Shown piece by piece: positions 17,210 to 25,181 of a stretch of DNA of 64,000 nucleotides. The translations under genes were made by a program, and so were the position numbers. Location: the NCBI RefSeq assembly GCF_003430825.1, contig NZ_CP024047.1:806001-870000 (forward strand), given 5' to 3'. The notes under the pieces were generated by a model that was given only the letters and a program-made list of their open reading frames with translations, was not told the origin of the DNA and did not search any database. The stretch comes from Natrarchaeobaculum sulfurireducens (GTDB taxonomy: Archaea; Halobacteriota; Halobacteria; Halobacteriales; Natrialbaceae). The stretch's first letter is position 1. Each line of letters opens with the position of its first letter.

Positions 17210-18853
17210 GTGGCGCCGATGGGTAGCCGGAACGACCTCGCAGCGGCGACGCTCGAGACGCTTCCCGTGACGGTAGCCGTCATCGACGATGACGGCGAGA
17301 TCCTCCTGACGAACCGGGCCTGGCGCGAGTTTGGATCGGACGAACAGTCAACCGACCACGTCGGCGTCAACTACGTCGCGACGGCTGTGATGTTCGAAGA
17401 CGACGACGAGTACGCCCGACAGGCAGTCGAGGGCCTCGAGTCCGTGCTCGAGGGCGAACAGGAGACGTTCGTGATGGAGTATCCCTGTCACACGCCCACG
17501 CGTCGGCAGTGGTTCATGATGCGGGCGAACCGGTTTACCGTCGACGACGACGTTCGCGTCTCGGTCGTCCACCTCGAGATCACCGAGCGAAAGCTGGCGG
17601 AACTCGCCGCCGAGGAGTCTGCCGAGCGAATGCGCGACGAACACCGGGCGCTCGAGCACGTTCTAGAGCGAATCGACGGACTCGTCCGCGACGTCACCGA
17701 TGCCGCCGTCGGCGCGGGAACGCGCGAGGAGATCGAACGCCGCGTCTGTTCGCGCCTCGCAGCGACCGAGCCGTACGTCCTCGCGTGGGTCGGTCGGGTC
17801 GACGTGACGAACCAGCGCGTCTCGCCGCGTGAGTGGGCCAGCACCGGCGACGTCCCGCTCGAAGACGGCGACCTCGTTCTCGGTACCGACGAAACCCACC
17901 CAGCCGTGAGAGCGCTCGAGGCCGGCGAACCGTACGTCGTCCAGGATCTCTCGTCGTTTCGCGACGCCGACAACTGGTGGCCAGTCGGGGCCGAATCCGA
18001 CTATCAGTCTGTCGCCGCGTTACCGCTTTCGTACGGTGACGTCACGTACGGCGTCCTCGTGTTGTTCGCGGCCGACGCCGGCGCGTTTTCGGATCGCGAA
18101 CTGCTGGTGCTCGAGTCGCTCGCCGGAACGATCGCGACCGCGATGAACGCGATCGAGAGCCGGCGGATGCTGACGACCGAGTCCGTCGTCGAACTCGAGT
18201 TGGCGATCGAGGACTCGTCGCTGTTCGTGACCGCCCTCGCCGAGGCCCTCGAGGCGACGGTCACCTATCGCGGTCTCGCTTACGACGACGGAACGCCGCT
18301 CGCGTTCTTTTATGTCGATCGAACCGGGGCAGTCACCGAACCGGCAGTCGAACTCGAGGGTGTCGCCGACGCCACGACGCTCGTGACCTACGAGGACGGC
18401 ACGCTGCTCGAACTCGAACTAGTCGACAGTATCGTGACGACGCTCGTCGAACACGGCACCGTCGTTCGGCGGTTCGACGTCACCGACGGCATCGCCGACC
18501 TCGCGCTCGATCTCGCCAACGGCCAGTCCGCCCGATCGGTGTACGACTTACTCGAGCGCCACTACGACCGGGTCGAACTGATCAGCTACCACGAGAGCGA
18601 ACAGCCGACGCGAACCCCACAGGACCTGATCGCGACGCTCGAGCAGACCCTCACGGACCGCCAGCAGATGGCCCTTCAGAAGGCGTACGTGGCCGACTAC
18701 TTCGAGTGGCCTCGAAACGTCTCCGGTGAGGAACTGGCCGAGTCGATGGACATCTCGCGGTCGACGTTCCACCAGCACCTCCGGACGGCCCAGCGAAAGT
18801 TGCTCGAGGAACTGTACGAGGGCGATACGGCGATCGGTCGTCACTCGGAGTGA
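17210..18853 (+). CDS. bat: Bat-type PAS-GAF-HTH transcriptional regulator
   Basis: 547 residues. Order seen: an N-terminal PAS-like domain (VAVIDDDGEILLTNRAW, to about 125), a GAF domain (about 165-325, FSDRELLVLESLAGTIATAM), a bacterioopsin-activator middle domain, and a C-terminal bat-type HTH (ESMDISRSTFHQHLRTAQRKLLEELYEG, about 510-540). Bat of Halobacterium activates bop, brp and crtB1 under low oxygen and light. The gene lies 158 bp upstream of crtB on the same strand, which supports a carotenoid/retinal role. It is shorter than Halobacterium Bat (674 aa). Starts at 17210 and 17219 are both possible. Confidence 0.8.
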   Translation: MAPMGSRNDLAAATLETLPVTVAVIDDDGEILLTNRAWREFGSDEQSTDHVGVNYVATAVMFEDDDEYARQAVEGLESVLEGEQETFVMEYPCHTPTRRQWFMMRANRFTVDDDVRVSVVHLEITERKLAELAAEESAERMRDEHRALEHVLERIDGLVRDVTDAAVGAGTREEIERRVCSRLAATEPYVLAWVGRVDVTNQRVSPREWASTGDVPLEDGDLVLGTDETHPAVRALEAGEPYVVQDLSSFRDADNWWPVGAESDYQSVAALPLSYGDVTYGVLVLFAADAGAFSDRELLVLESLAGTIATAMNAIESRRMLTTESVVELELAIEDSSLFVTALAEALEATVTYRGLAYDDGTPLAFFYVDRTGAVTEPAVELEGVADATTLVTYEDGTLLELELVDSIVTTLVEHGTVVRRFDVTDGIADLALDLANGQSARSVYDLLERHYDRVELISYHESEQPTRTPQDLIATLEQTLTDRQQMALQKAYVADYFEWPRNVSGEELAESMDISRSTFHQHLRTAQRKLLEELYEGDTAIGRHSE

Positions 18854-18926
18854 GTCTCGTCGTTGCTTCGGATGCCGTCCGACCGAGTCCATATTGTCTT
18901 TCTTTACGATACCTTTCGAATGAACA

Positions 18927-18955
18927 CCCCACTAGTGAGGGGATGGTATTTTATA
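18927..18955 (+). promoter_or_regulatory. crtB promoter: palindrome next to TATA box
   Basis: CCCCACTAGTGAGGGG (18927-18942) contains the perfect palindrome CACTAGTG flanked by C-run and G-run arms. TATTTTATA (18947-18955) follows directly. The crtB start codon is at 19012. A site abutting the TATA/BRE region is where Bat or another regulator would act; which one is not known from the sequence. Confidence 0.5.
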
Positions 18956-19011
18956 GCAATCTGTCGTAACACTAGCACCCCGCCAGCCTCGGGTTAAACA
19001 CGAGACCGAGA

Positions 19012-19962
19012 ATGCAACAGGAACACATCGACGCCGGCAAGGAAATTCAGAAGCAGACCGGGAAGACGTTCTACCTCGCGACGCGCTTTCTTCCCAAACG
19101 AGTGCGTCACGCGACGCACGTCCTGTATGGCTTTTTCCGGATCGCCGACGAGGTCGTCGACGACGCTGCGGACGCCCCGCCAGCGACCCAGCGCGCCGAA
19201 CTCGAGTCGCTTCGGGCGCAGGCACTCGGCGAGGTCGACCCCGACGAGCCCGTCCTCGAAGCCTTTCAGGAGCTTCGCGACCGCTACGGGATCGACGACT
19301 CGGAAGTCGAGGAGTTTATCGACGCCATGGCGACCGATATCACGACCAGCCGCTATGAGACGTACGCCGACCTCGAATCGTATATGCGTGGGTCGGCGGC
19401 TGCCGTCGGCGTGATGATGACCGCGATCATGGAACCCGAGATGGAGGAGACGGCTCTCCCCCACGCCATCAAACTCGGTGAGGCGTTCCAGTTGACGAAC
19501 TTCCTGCGGGACGTCCGCGAGGATATCGTCGACCGCGACCGAATCTATCTCCCCCAGGAGACCCTACGGAGCCACGGCGTCTCGAACGAGCAGATCGAAC
19601 GCCTCGAGTACTCGGAGTCGTTCGCTGCGGCGATGGCCGAGGAACTCAAGCGAGCGGAAACGCTTTACCGCGAGGGCGTCGCCGGCATCCGGTACCTTCC
19701 TGAAGACTGCCAACTGCCGGTGTTACTCGCTTCCGTGTTGTACGCCGAACACCACGCGGTGATCCGGGCGAACGAGTACGATGTCCTCACACGAGAGCCG
19801 TCGCTGTCGACGACGCGCAAGCTCTGGTGCCTGGCGAAGACCCGCTGGCACTGGCACTGGAGTCGTGACCCCGAAGCCGTCTTCCAGCGCGTCTCGGCGG
19901 TCCCCACGCTCGAGCCCGACACCCGAGGCCCCGGCCACGGTGGCCGCGTTCCGACGCGCTGA
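19012..19962 (+). CDS. crtB: phytoene synthase
   Basis: 316 residues, head-to-head prenyl synthase. The two Asp-rich motifs are RIADEVVDD (about 44-52) and NFLRDVREDIVDRDRIYLP (about 164-182), with FQLTNFLRD typical of phytoene synthases. It condenses two geranylgeranyl diphosphates to phytoene, the first step to lycopene, bacterioruberin and retinal. It follows bat, with its own promoter (18927-18955), and faces the crtD-lyeJ-cruF operon 1.5 kb away. Confidence 0.93.
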   Translation: MQQEHIDAGKEIQKQTGKTFYLATRFLPKRVRHATHVLYGFFRIADEVVDDAADAPPATQRAELESLRAQALGEVDPDEPVLEAFQELRDRYGIDDSEVEEFIDAMATDITTSRYETYADLESYMRGSAAAVGVMMTAIMEPEMEETALPHAIKLGEAFQLTNFLRDVREDIVDRDRIYLPQETLRSHGVSNEQIERLEYSESFAAAMAEELKRAETLYREGVAGIRYLPEDCQLPVLLASVLYAEHHAVIRANEYDVLTREPSLSTTRKLWCLAKTRWHWHWSRDPEAVFQRVSAVPTLEPDTRGPGHGGRVPTR

Positions 19963-20064
19963 GTTCGTCCCGGCACCCGGTCGATTCAGCCTCGAACGCA
20001 CCGGTAAGCCGATCGAAAGGCGCCGCCGACAGTATATTTATGCCGGTCTACCGTATCGGCTAGT

Positions 20065-20499
20065 ATGAACTCTCACGTTCTCGTTCCGATCGACGACTCC
20101 GAGTGTTCGACGCGAGCGCTCGAGTTCGCCCTCGAGGAGTACCCCGATGCCCGTATTACGGCCATGCACGTCATCGACCCGAGCGACGTCTATCGGGCCA
20201 CCGGCATCGAGAGCGGTTCGATGGCCAACTACGAACAGATCCGCAAGAATCACGAAGCGAACGCCGAAGGGTTACTCGAGTCTGCCCGGCGGACGGCCGA
20301 CGACGCCGGCGTCGAGATCGAGACCGACCACGTCCTCGGGGGTGTCTCCCGGACGATCCTCGAGTACGTCGAGGACCACGACGTCGACCACGTCATCGTC
20401 GGGAGCCACGGTCGAACCGGTGCTGGACGTATCCTCATGGGCAGCGTCGCCGAACGGATCGCCCGGCGCTCGTCGGTGCCGGTGACGATCGTCCGCTGA
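20065..20499 (+). CDS. universal stress protein (UspA family)
   Basis: 144 residues. N-terminal VLVPIDDSECSTRALEFALEE and the C-terminal ATP-binding signature GSHGRTGAGRILMGSVAERIARRS (G-2x-G-9x-G-S type) mark an ATP-binding Usp. Such small Usp proteins are numerous in haloarchaea; the specific signal is unknown. It sits between crtB and cruF and is convergent with cruF. Confidence 0.9.
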   Translation: MNSHVLVPIDDSECSTRALEFALEEYPDARITAMHVIDPSDVYRATGIESGSMANYEQIRKNHEANAEGLLESARRTADDAGVEIETDHVLGGVSRTILEYVEDHDVDHVIVGSHGRTGAGRILMGSVAERIARRSSVPVTIVR

Positions 20500-20515
20500 C
20501 CGGCTCGCTTCTCGT

Positions 20516-21430
20516 TCAGTTCCCGGAACCGTCTCCACCGACTGCCGAGTAGCCGGGCAGCGCCGTCCGGACCATCTCGAGGTCGTATCGGTCCGTGCTG
20601 AACAGGCCCGCACAGAAGAGGCCGGCGACGCCGGCGGCGAGCCAGTTGCCATAGAGGAGGTTGATCATCCCCCACAGGAGCACGAAGCTCACCAGGTCGT
20701 CGAGGACGAACTCACACTCACGGACCCGTTCTAGCAGGTCAGCGCGGTCGAACGCGAGGTCGACGAGCACGACGGCGACGGTGCCGGAAATGACCCAGCC
20801 GACGTAGTTCGAGATGGGCACGCCGTAGAAAACCCCTGGCGGGTCGAACGCCCAGAAGCCGACGGCGACAGCGGCCGGATCGAGAACGACGTCGACGGCA
20901 ACGACGGCGGCGATCGCGACGGGAATCCTGACGATCGCCCGTCGCGTCCACGAGCCGAACACGAGTAGCGTGAGCAGATAGGCGTTCACCACCAGCGGGA
21001 TAAAAAATAGCGGCAGCGCCAGTGGAACCTCGCCCAGCAACATCGGCCCGAGTGAGATTGTGTACTCGAAGGCACCGTATGGCCAGTCGGTTCGCACGCC
21101 GACGATCTCGATCGCATAGGTGTAGGCCGTCAGGGCGCCGAGACAGCCAAGCGCCCACCAACCGATCTTCGGAAGTAAGCCGACGATCAGCGGGGAGCGC
21201 ATCACGAACGTCCCGAAGAGAATCAACAGTGGATTGTACTCGAGCGGCTCCGGGAGCAGCCCCTCGGCGCTCGCAACCAGCGTCACCGCACCGATAAACG
21301 GGAAGACGACGGCGATCGTAAACCGGTTCTCTCTGATTACCCCCTCGAGCCGCCGCTGAAGGCTGGCTCGATCCTCGAGGAGGCTCCCGTTCGACGACTC
21401 TCGCGTTCCGACATCCACGTCCTCATCCAT
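20516..21430 (-). CDS. cruF: bisanhydrobacterioruberin hydratase
   Basis: 304 residues with about seven transmembrane segments and conserved YGAFEYT, LGEVPLALPL and DPPGVFYGVPISNYVGW. It is the carotenoid-hydratase (CruF) of the bacterioruberin pathway, adding water to both ends of bisanhydrobacterioruberin. It is last in the operon crtD-lyeJ-cruF; its start overlaps the 3' end of lyeJ by 8 bp (21423-21430). The order matches characterised haloarchaeal clusters such as Haloarcula japonica. Confidence 0.9.
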   Translation of the reverse strand: MDEDVDVGTRESSNGSLLEDRASLQRRLEGVIRENRFTIAVVFPFIGAVTLVASAEGLLPEPLEYNPLLILFGTFVMRSPLIVGLLPKIGWWALGCLGALTAYTYAIEIVGVRTDWPYGAFEYTISLGPMLLGEVPLALPLFFIPLVVNAYLLTLLVFGSWTRRAIVRIPVAIAAVVAVDVVLDPAAVAVGFWAFDPPGVFYGVPISNYVGWVISGTVAVVLVDLAFDRADLLERVRECEFVLDDLVSFVLLWGMINLLYGNWLAAGVAGLFCAGLFSTDRYDLEMVRTALPGYSAVGGDGSGN

Positions 21431-22283
21431 GCACGATCACCCAAAGGGCACCCAGCGTCAAGATGGTCCCGACGGCGGTATTGATCGCCGGAAACCACCA
21501 GTAGGCCCGATCGACGCCGACGCTCGAGCCGGCGATAATTCCCACGAGCAGCGGGTAGACCGCCATCACCGCACCAAGTCTGACGTCGACCGCACCGAAG
21601 GCGAGCGCGGCCAGGAGCCAGCAACAGCCACAGTAGGCATACGTTCGACGCTCGCCCAGGACGGTTGCCGTCGTCCGGATCCCCGCGTTTCGGTCGGGCT
21701 CGAGGTCGGGGATCGCCGAAAAGGTGTGCATCCCCATCGCCCACAGCCAGCCGCCGACGATCGCGAGGATGGGCGGTTGGCTTCCCGCGACGGCGACGTA
21801 GGCCGCGATGCCTGGGGCGACGTAGAGGCCGTTCGAGACCGAATCGAACAGTGGCGTAGTTTTGAATCGGACCGGCGGCGCGCTGTAGGCCGCTCCCAGG
21901 ACGAGGAAGACGCCGATCCAGACAAGCGCCCCCGTCGGCACGAGGGGGACAAGCGCCAGCGCCAGGGCCGCACAGCCGGCGACGACGACCGGTACCCAGC
22001 GCTGGCCGCCGTATCGTGTCTCTTTCGACGCCTTTTTCGGGTTTTCGACGTCGATCTCCCGGTCGAAGACGTCGTTGATCCCATACAGGAAGACGTTCGC
22101 TGGGAGGAGGAAGTACGCAAACAGGGCTACCGCCGCCGGCGCGAACAGTTCACTCTGGGTTTCGGCAGCGTAAGCGACGCCCACGACGACTGGTCCCGCG
22201 AGATAAAACCAAAACCGCGGCCTCGAGAGCACCACGAGGTACTGGAGCCGGTCGATGACACCGTCGTTCGTCGCCACCGTCAT
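21423..22283 (-). CDS. lyeJ: lycopene elongase / 1,2-hydratase (UbiA family)
   Basis: 286 residues, a UbiA-type membrane prenyltransferase with about nine helices. The first Asp-rich site is NDVFDREIDVENPKK (about 74-88), the second is around IPDLEPDRNAG. It adds C5 units to lycopene to build C50 carotenoids. The start at 22283 overlaps the crtD stop as ATGA-type coupling (22280-22283), so the three genes are translationally coupled. Confidence 0.9.
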   Translation of the reverse strand: MTVATNDGVIDRLQYLVVLSRPRFWFYLAGPVVVGVAYAAETQSELFAPAAVALFAYFLLPANVFLYGINDVFDREIDVENPKKASKETRYGGQRWVPVVVAGCAALALALVPLVPTGALVWIGVFLVLGAAYSAPPVRFKTTPLFDSVSNGLYVAPGIAAYVAVAGSQPPILAIVGGWLWAMGMHTFSAIPDLEPDRNAGIRTTATVLGERRTYAYCGCCWLLAALAFGAVDVRLGAVMAVYPLLVGIIAGSSVGVDRAYWWFPAINTAVGTILTLGALWVIVHG

Positions 22284-23761
22284 CCGTGGTCTTCGACGAG
22301 CTTTTCTGCGGTCAGTTGGCCGCTGATGAGACACATTGGCATCCCGATCCCGGGCGTCGTGTCACCGCCGACGAAGTAGAGTCCATCGACTTCTTTCGAC
22401 CGGTGTGGCGGCCGGAACAGCGCCGTCTGGCGCAACGTGTGCGCTAGCCCGAGTGCGGTCCCCTGGTAGCTGTTGTACCGACTGGCGAAGTCCTCGACGC
22501 AGAACCGCTCTTCGAGGACGATTCGCTCGCGAAGGTCCTCGCCGGTGTGGTCGGCCAGGTCCTCGAGTACCAGGTCGCGGTACTCCTCGCGGCGTTCGGG
22601 GGTGTCCTCGAGGCCGGGTGCGATCGGAACGAGGACGAACAGGGCGCTGTGGCCTTCGGGGGCGACATCGTCGTCCGTTTCGGAGGAGACACAGACGTAG
22701 TAGGCTGGGTCGTCCGGCCACTGTGGGTCGTCGAATATCTGTTCGAAGTGGTCGTCCCAGTCGGTCGGGAGCACGAGCGTGTGGTGGGCCAGTTCGGGAA
22801 CGTCACCCTCGACGCCGAGGTAGAGCAAGAACGCGGAGGGGGCGTACGTCCGCTTCTCCCAGTAGTCGGCGTCGTAGCCGCGGCGTTCGGGTGCGAGGAG
22901 CTCCTGTTCGGTGTGGGCGTAATCGGCGTTGCTGACCACCAGGTCCGGGCGCAGGGGACCGTCGGGCGTCTCGAGCAAGAACGCCCCCTCGCGACCCTTG
23001 ATCGCGCTGACGGGGCGATCCGTCTCGTACTCGACGCCGAGTTCCGAGCCGAGTTCAACGATGCCGTCGACGACGCTGCCGATCCCACCCTCGGGGTACC
23101 AGACGCCGAGGTTGAAGTCGACGTGGCTCATCAGGTTGTACAGCGCCGGCGTGTTTTTGGGCGAGCCACCCAGGAAGACCAGCGTGTACTGCATGATCTG
23201 CTGGAGCTTCGGGTGTTCGAAGTAGTCCTCGACGTGCCCCTGCATCGACCCCAGCAACGAGAGCCCGCGGGCCTGGCGGGCGACGTCGAGGGTCATGTAG
23301 TCGCGAAGTCGGGAGCGGTCCTCGTAGACGAAGTGTTCCATCCCTACTTCGTAGTTCTCGCGGGACTTCTCGAGGTAGCGCTCTAACGTCTCGCCAGCGC
23401 CCGCTTCGTACTCCTCGAAGATCTCTTTGGTCCGCTCGAGGTCGGGCGTGACATCCACCCGGTCGTCGTCCTTGAAGAAGATTCGATAGTGGGGGTCGAG
23501 ATGCGTGAGTTCGTAATAGTCACTCGGCGTTCGGTCGAAGTGACCGAAAAACCGCTCGAAGACATCAGGCATCAGATACCACGACGGCCCCATGTCGAAC
23601 CGAAAGCCATCGCGCGCCAGGCGGCTGGCTCGACCGCCGAGCTGTTCGTTCTTCTCAACGACAGTAACGTCCGCCCCTGCGTCGGCGAGATAGCAGGCCG
23701 TCGAGAGTCCACCAATTCCGCCACCGATCACGACGACCGACTCGCCGGCCAGCGATTGCAT
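22280..23761 (-). CDS. crtD: carotenoid 3,4-desaturase, phytoene-desaturase family
   Basis: 493 residues, FAD-dependent amine-oxidase/CrtI fold. The N-terminal dinucleotide site is VVVIGGGIGGLSTACYLADAG, and the C-terminal substrate and FAD motif is GLYFVGGDTTPGIGMPMCLISG. Its place as first gene before lyeJ and cruF identifies it as CrtD, which introduces the 3,4 double bonds in the C50 pathway; a phytoene desaturase (CrtI) role cannot be fully excluded. TTTAT at about 23787-23791 (minus strand) may be its TATA box. Confidence 0.87.
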   Translation of the reverse strand: MQSLAGESVVVIGGGIGGLSTACYLADAGADVTVVEKNEQLGGRASRLARDGFRFDMGPSWYLMPDVFERFFGHFDRTPSDYYELTHLDPHYRIFFKDDDRVDVTPDLERTKEIFEEYEAGAGETLERYLEKSRENYEVGMEHFVYEDRSRLRDYMTLDVARQARGLSLLGSMQGHVEDYFEHPKLQQIMQYTLVFLGGSPKNTPALYNLMSHVDFNLGVWYPEGGIGSVVDGIVELGSELGVEYETDRPVSAIKGREGAFLLETPDGPLRPDLVVSNADYAHTEQELLAPERRGYDADYWEKRTYAPSAFLLYLGVEGDVPELAHHTLVLPTDWDDHFEQIFDDPQWPDDPAYYVCVSSETDDDVAPEGHSALFVLVPIAPGLEDTPERREEYRDLVLEDLADHTGEDLRERIVLEERFCVEDFASRYNSYQGTALGLAHTLRQTALFRPPHRSKEVDGLYFVGGDTTPGIGMPMCLISGQLTAEKLVEDHG

Positions 23762-23993
23762 ACCTAAATGTCACCGGTGGGACGGACATAAAGATAGCTC
23801 ACACGTAGGTAGGGAGACCAGTCATCGATCGTGATAGTCGGGCTCAGCCACCGAGGTGGATTATTCACGTCAGATGTGGCTCCGTCAGCGGCCCCCGTCA
23901 GCCCAGGCGGTTCGTCGACTCGAACGGCCCTCTGACATCAGTCGTTGCATACGTTGGGGATAGCTTCCTGTAACCACTGACTGTAGGTGATGT

Positions 23994-24692
23994 ATGGACG
24001 AACACACTGTCGTCGTCACCGGTGGTACCCGCGGGATCGGTCGCGCTGTCGCCGAGGCGTTCGCCGCCGAGGGATCGACGGTCGTCGTCGGCGCTCGAGA
24101 CGCTGACGCGATCGACGCCGTCGTCTCCGACCTCGAGGAGCGCGGTGCAACTGCGGCGGGCATCCGTACCGACGTCCGGGACGAACTCGACGTCGAACGA
24201 CTGCTCGAAGTGGCCTCGAAAACGGGCGACTCGAGCGGCGTCGACGTCGTCGTCGCGGCTGCAGGCGTCTACCACGGGCCGCCCGGCGAGACGGCCACCG
24301 ACGACGAACCCTACGCCGCATTCGACGATCACTGGCAGACCAACGTCCGCGGCGTCTTCGCAACGATTCGTGAGTCGTTGGCCCACCTGACCGAAGACGC
24401 TCGCGTGTTGGTCCCAAGCGGCGCGGTCGCTCGGAAAGCAAAACCCGGCTATGGCTCCTACGCGGTCTCGAAAGCCGCCGCCGAAGCCGTCGTCCGCGGA
24501 TTTGCCACTGACACCGACTACGTCGTCGGCGTCGTCGATCCGGGAATCGTCGCGACCGACCTTACCGGCGGACAGGGACGGGACCCCGACTCGGCCGCAG
24601 ACCTGTTCCGCTGGGCGGCCCTCGAGGCCGACCCCGACGAACTGGATGGGCAGGTAGTCGATCTTCGGACCTGGAAACGCGCTACCGCGTGA
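23994..24692 (+). CDS. short-chain dehydrogenase/reductase
   Basis: 232 residues, classical SDR. TGGTRGIGRAVAEAF binds the cofactor (residues about 9-23), VVAAAGVY is the NNAG-like strand, and YGSYAVSKAAAE contains the catalytic Tyr and Lys (YxxxK, about 159-163). The Ser of the triad is probably in VLVPSGAVA. The substrate is unknown. It stands alone, downstream of and divergent from the crtD operon. Confidence 0.88.
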   Translation: MDEHTVVVTGGTRGIGRAVAEAFAAEGSTVVVGARDADAIDAVVSDLEERGATAAGIRTDVRDELDVERLLEVASKTGDSSGVDVVVAAAGVYHGPPGETATDDEPYAAFDDHWQTNVRGVFATIRESLAHLTEDARVLVPSGAVARKAKPGYGSYAVSKAAAEAVVRGFATDTDYVVGVVDPGIVATDLTGGQGRDPDSAADLFRWAALEADPDELDGQVVDLRTWKRATA

Positions 24693-24761
24693 TCGTGTCT
24701 TTCATTTGAACACTACCTCTCGGGTGGAAATCGTCTCTCGATCCGCTCGAGTAGTGAAACC

Positions 24762-25022
24762 ACCACGAAAGCCCCTGCCGGTATCCGGTCGATGCGCTCG
24801 CTGCGCGCGCTCTCTCCGTTCGCGTGCTTGCATCGCCCGTCTTCCCGGATACCGCCAGCCCCTTTCAGTCCCACCCTGCGGTGGCCTGTCAAACCAGCCG
24901 ACACGGGTGGGACTGAAAGGGGCTGGCTCGCTCGGCGAACGAGACGACGGAAGCACCGCAGGACGATGTCCGAGGAGCGCACCGAGTCGCAGTCGTCGAG
25001 CGAGCCAGGGGCTTTCGTGGTA
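24762..25022. repeat. nested inverted-repeat element, non-coding
   Basis: Outer arms of 16 bp are perfect (24762-24777 and 25007-25022). A left hairpin has 10-bp arms (24779-24788 and 24845-24854), and a central hairpin has 23-bp perfect arms (24854-24876 and 24905-24927) around a 28-nt loop. Together they could fold as a branched structure about 260 bp long. It is between the SDR gene and the YegP-repeat gene. Similar GGGTGGGACTGAAAGGGGC words occur in other haloarchaeal genomes as far as I recall. It may be a non-autonomous mobile element or a structured RNA. Confidence 0.65.
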
Positions 25023-25181
25023 TTACAACCGTTCAACCGAAACGGGCCGACGATCTGAACCGTCCAACTGTACGACGAAGCTGGTAGCCACTCGAGAGCC
25101 GGCGACTGCCCCACTCTCGTCCGAGACCGTCCCGTAAGCGCTCCATTATTATGGGCTGGCCGGCGGTTCGGACTGCTACGC

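Noticed and set aside
17210-18853. Expecting a bop or brp gene beside bat
   Set aside because: No retinal-binding opsin and no Brp/Blh-type gene was found in the window; the opsin-like protein at 56297 lacks the lysine and is 38 kb away.
22547-23386. 279-codon plus-strand frame inside crtD
   Set aside because: Antisense shadow of crtD; Val/Glu-rich low-complexity product with no motif.
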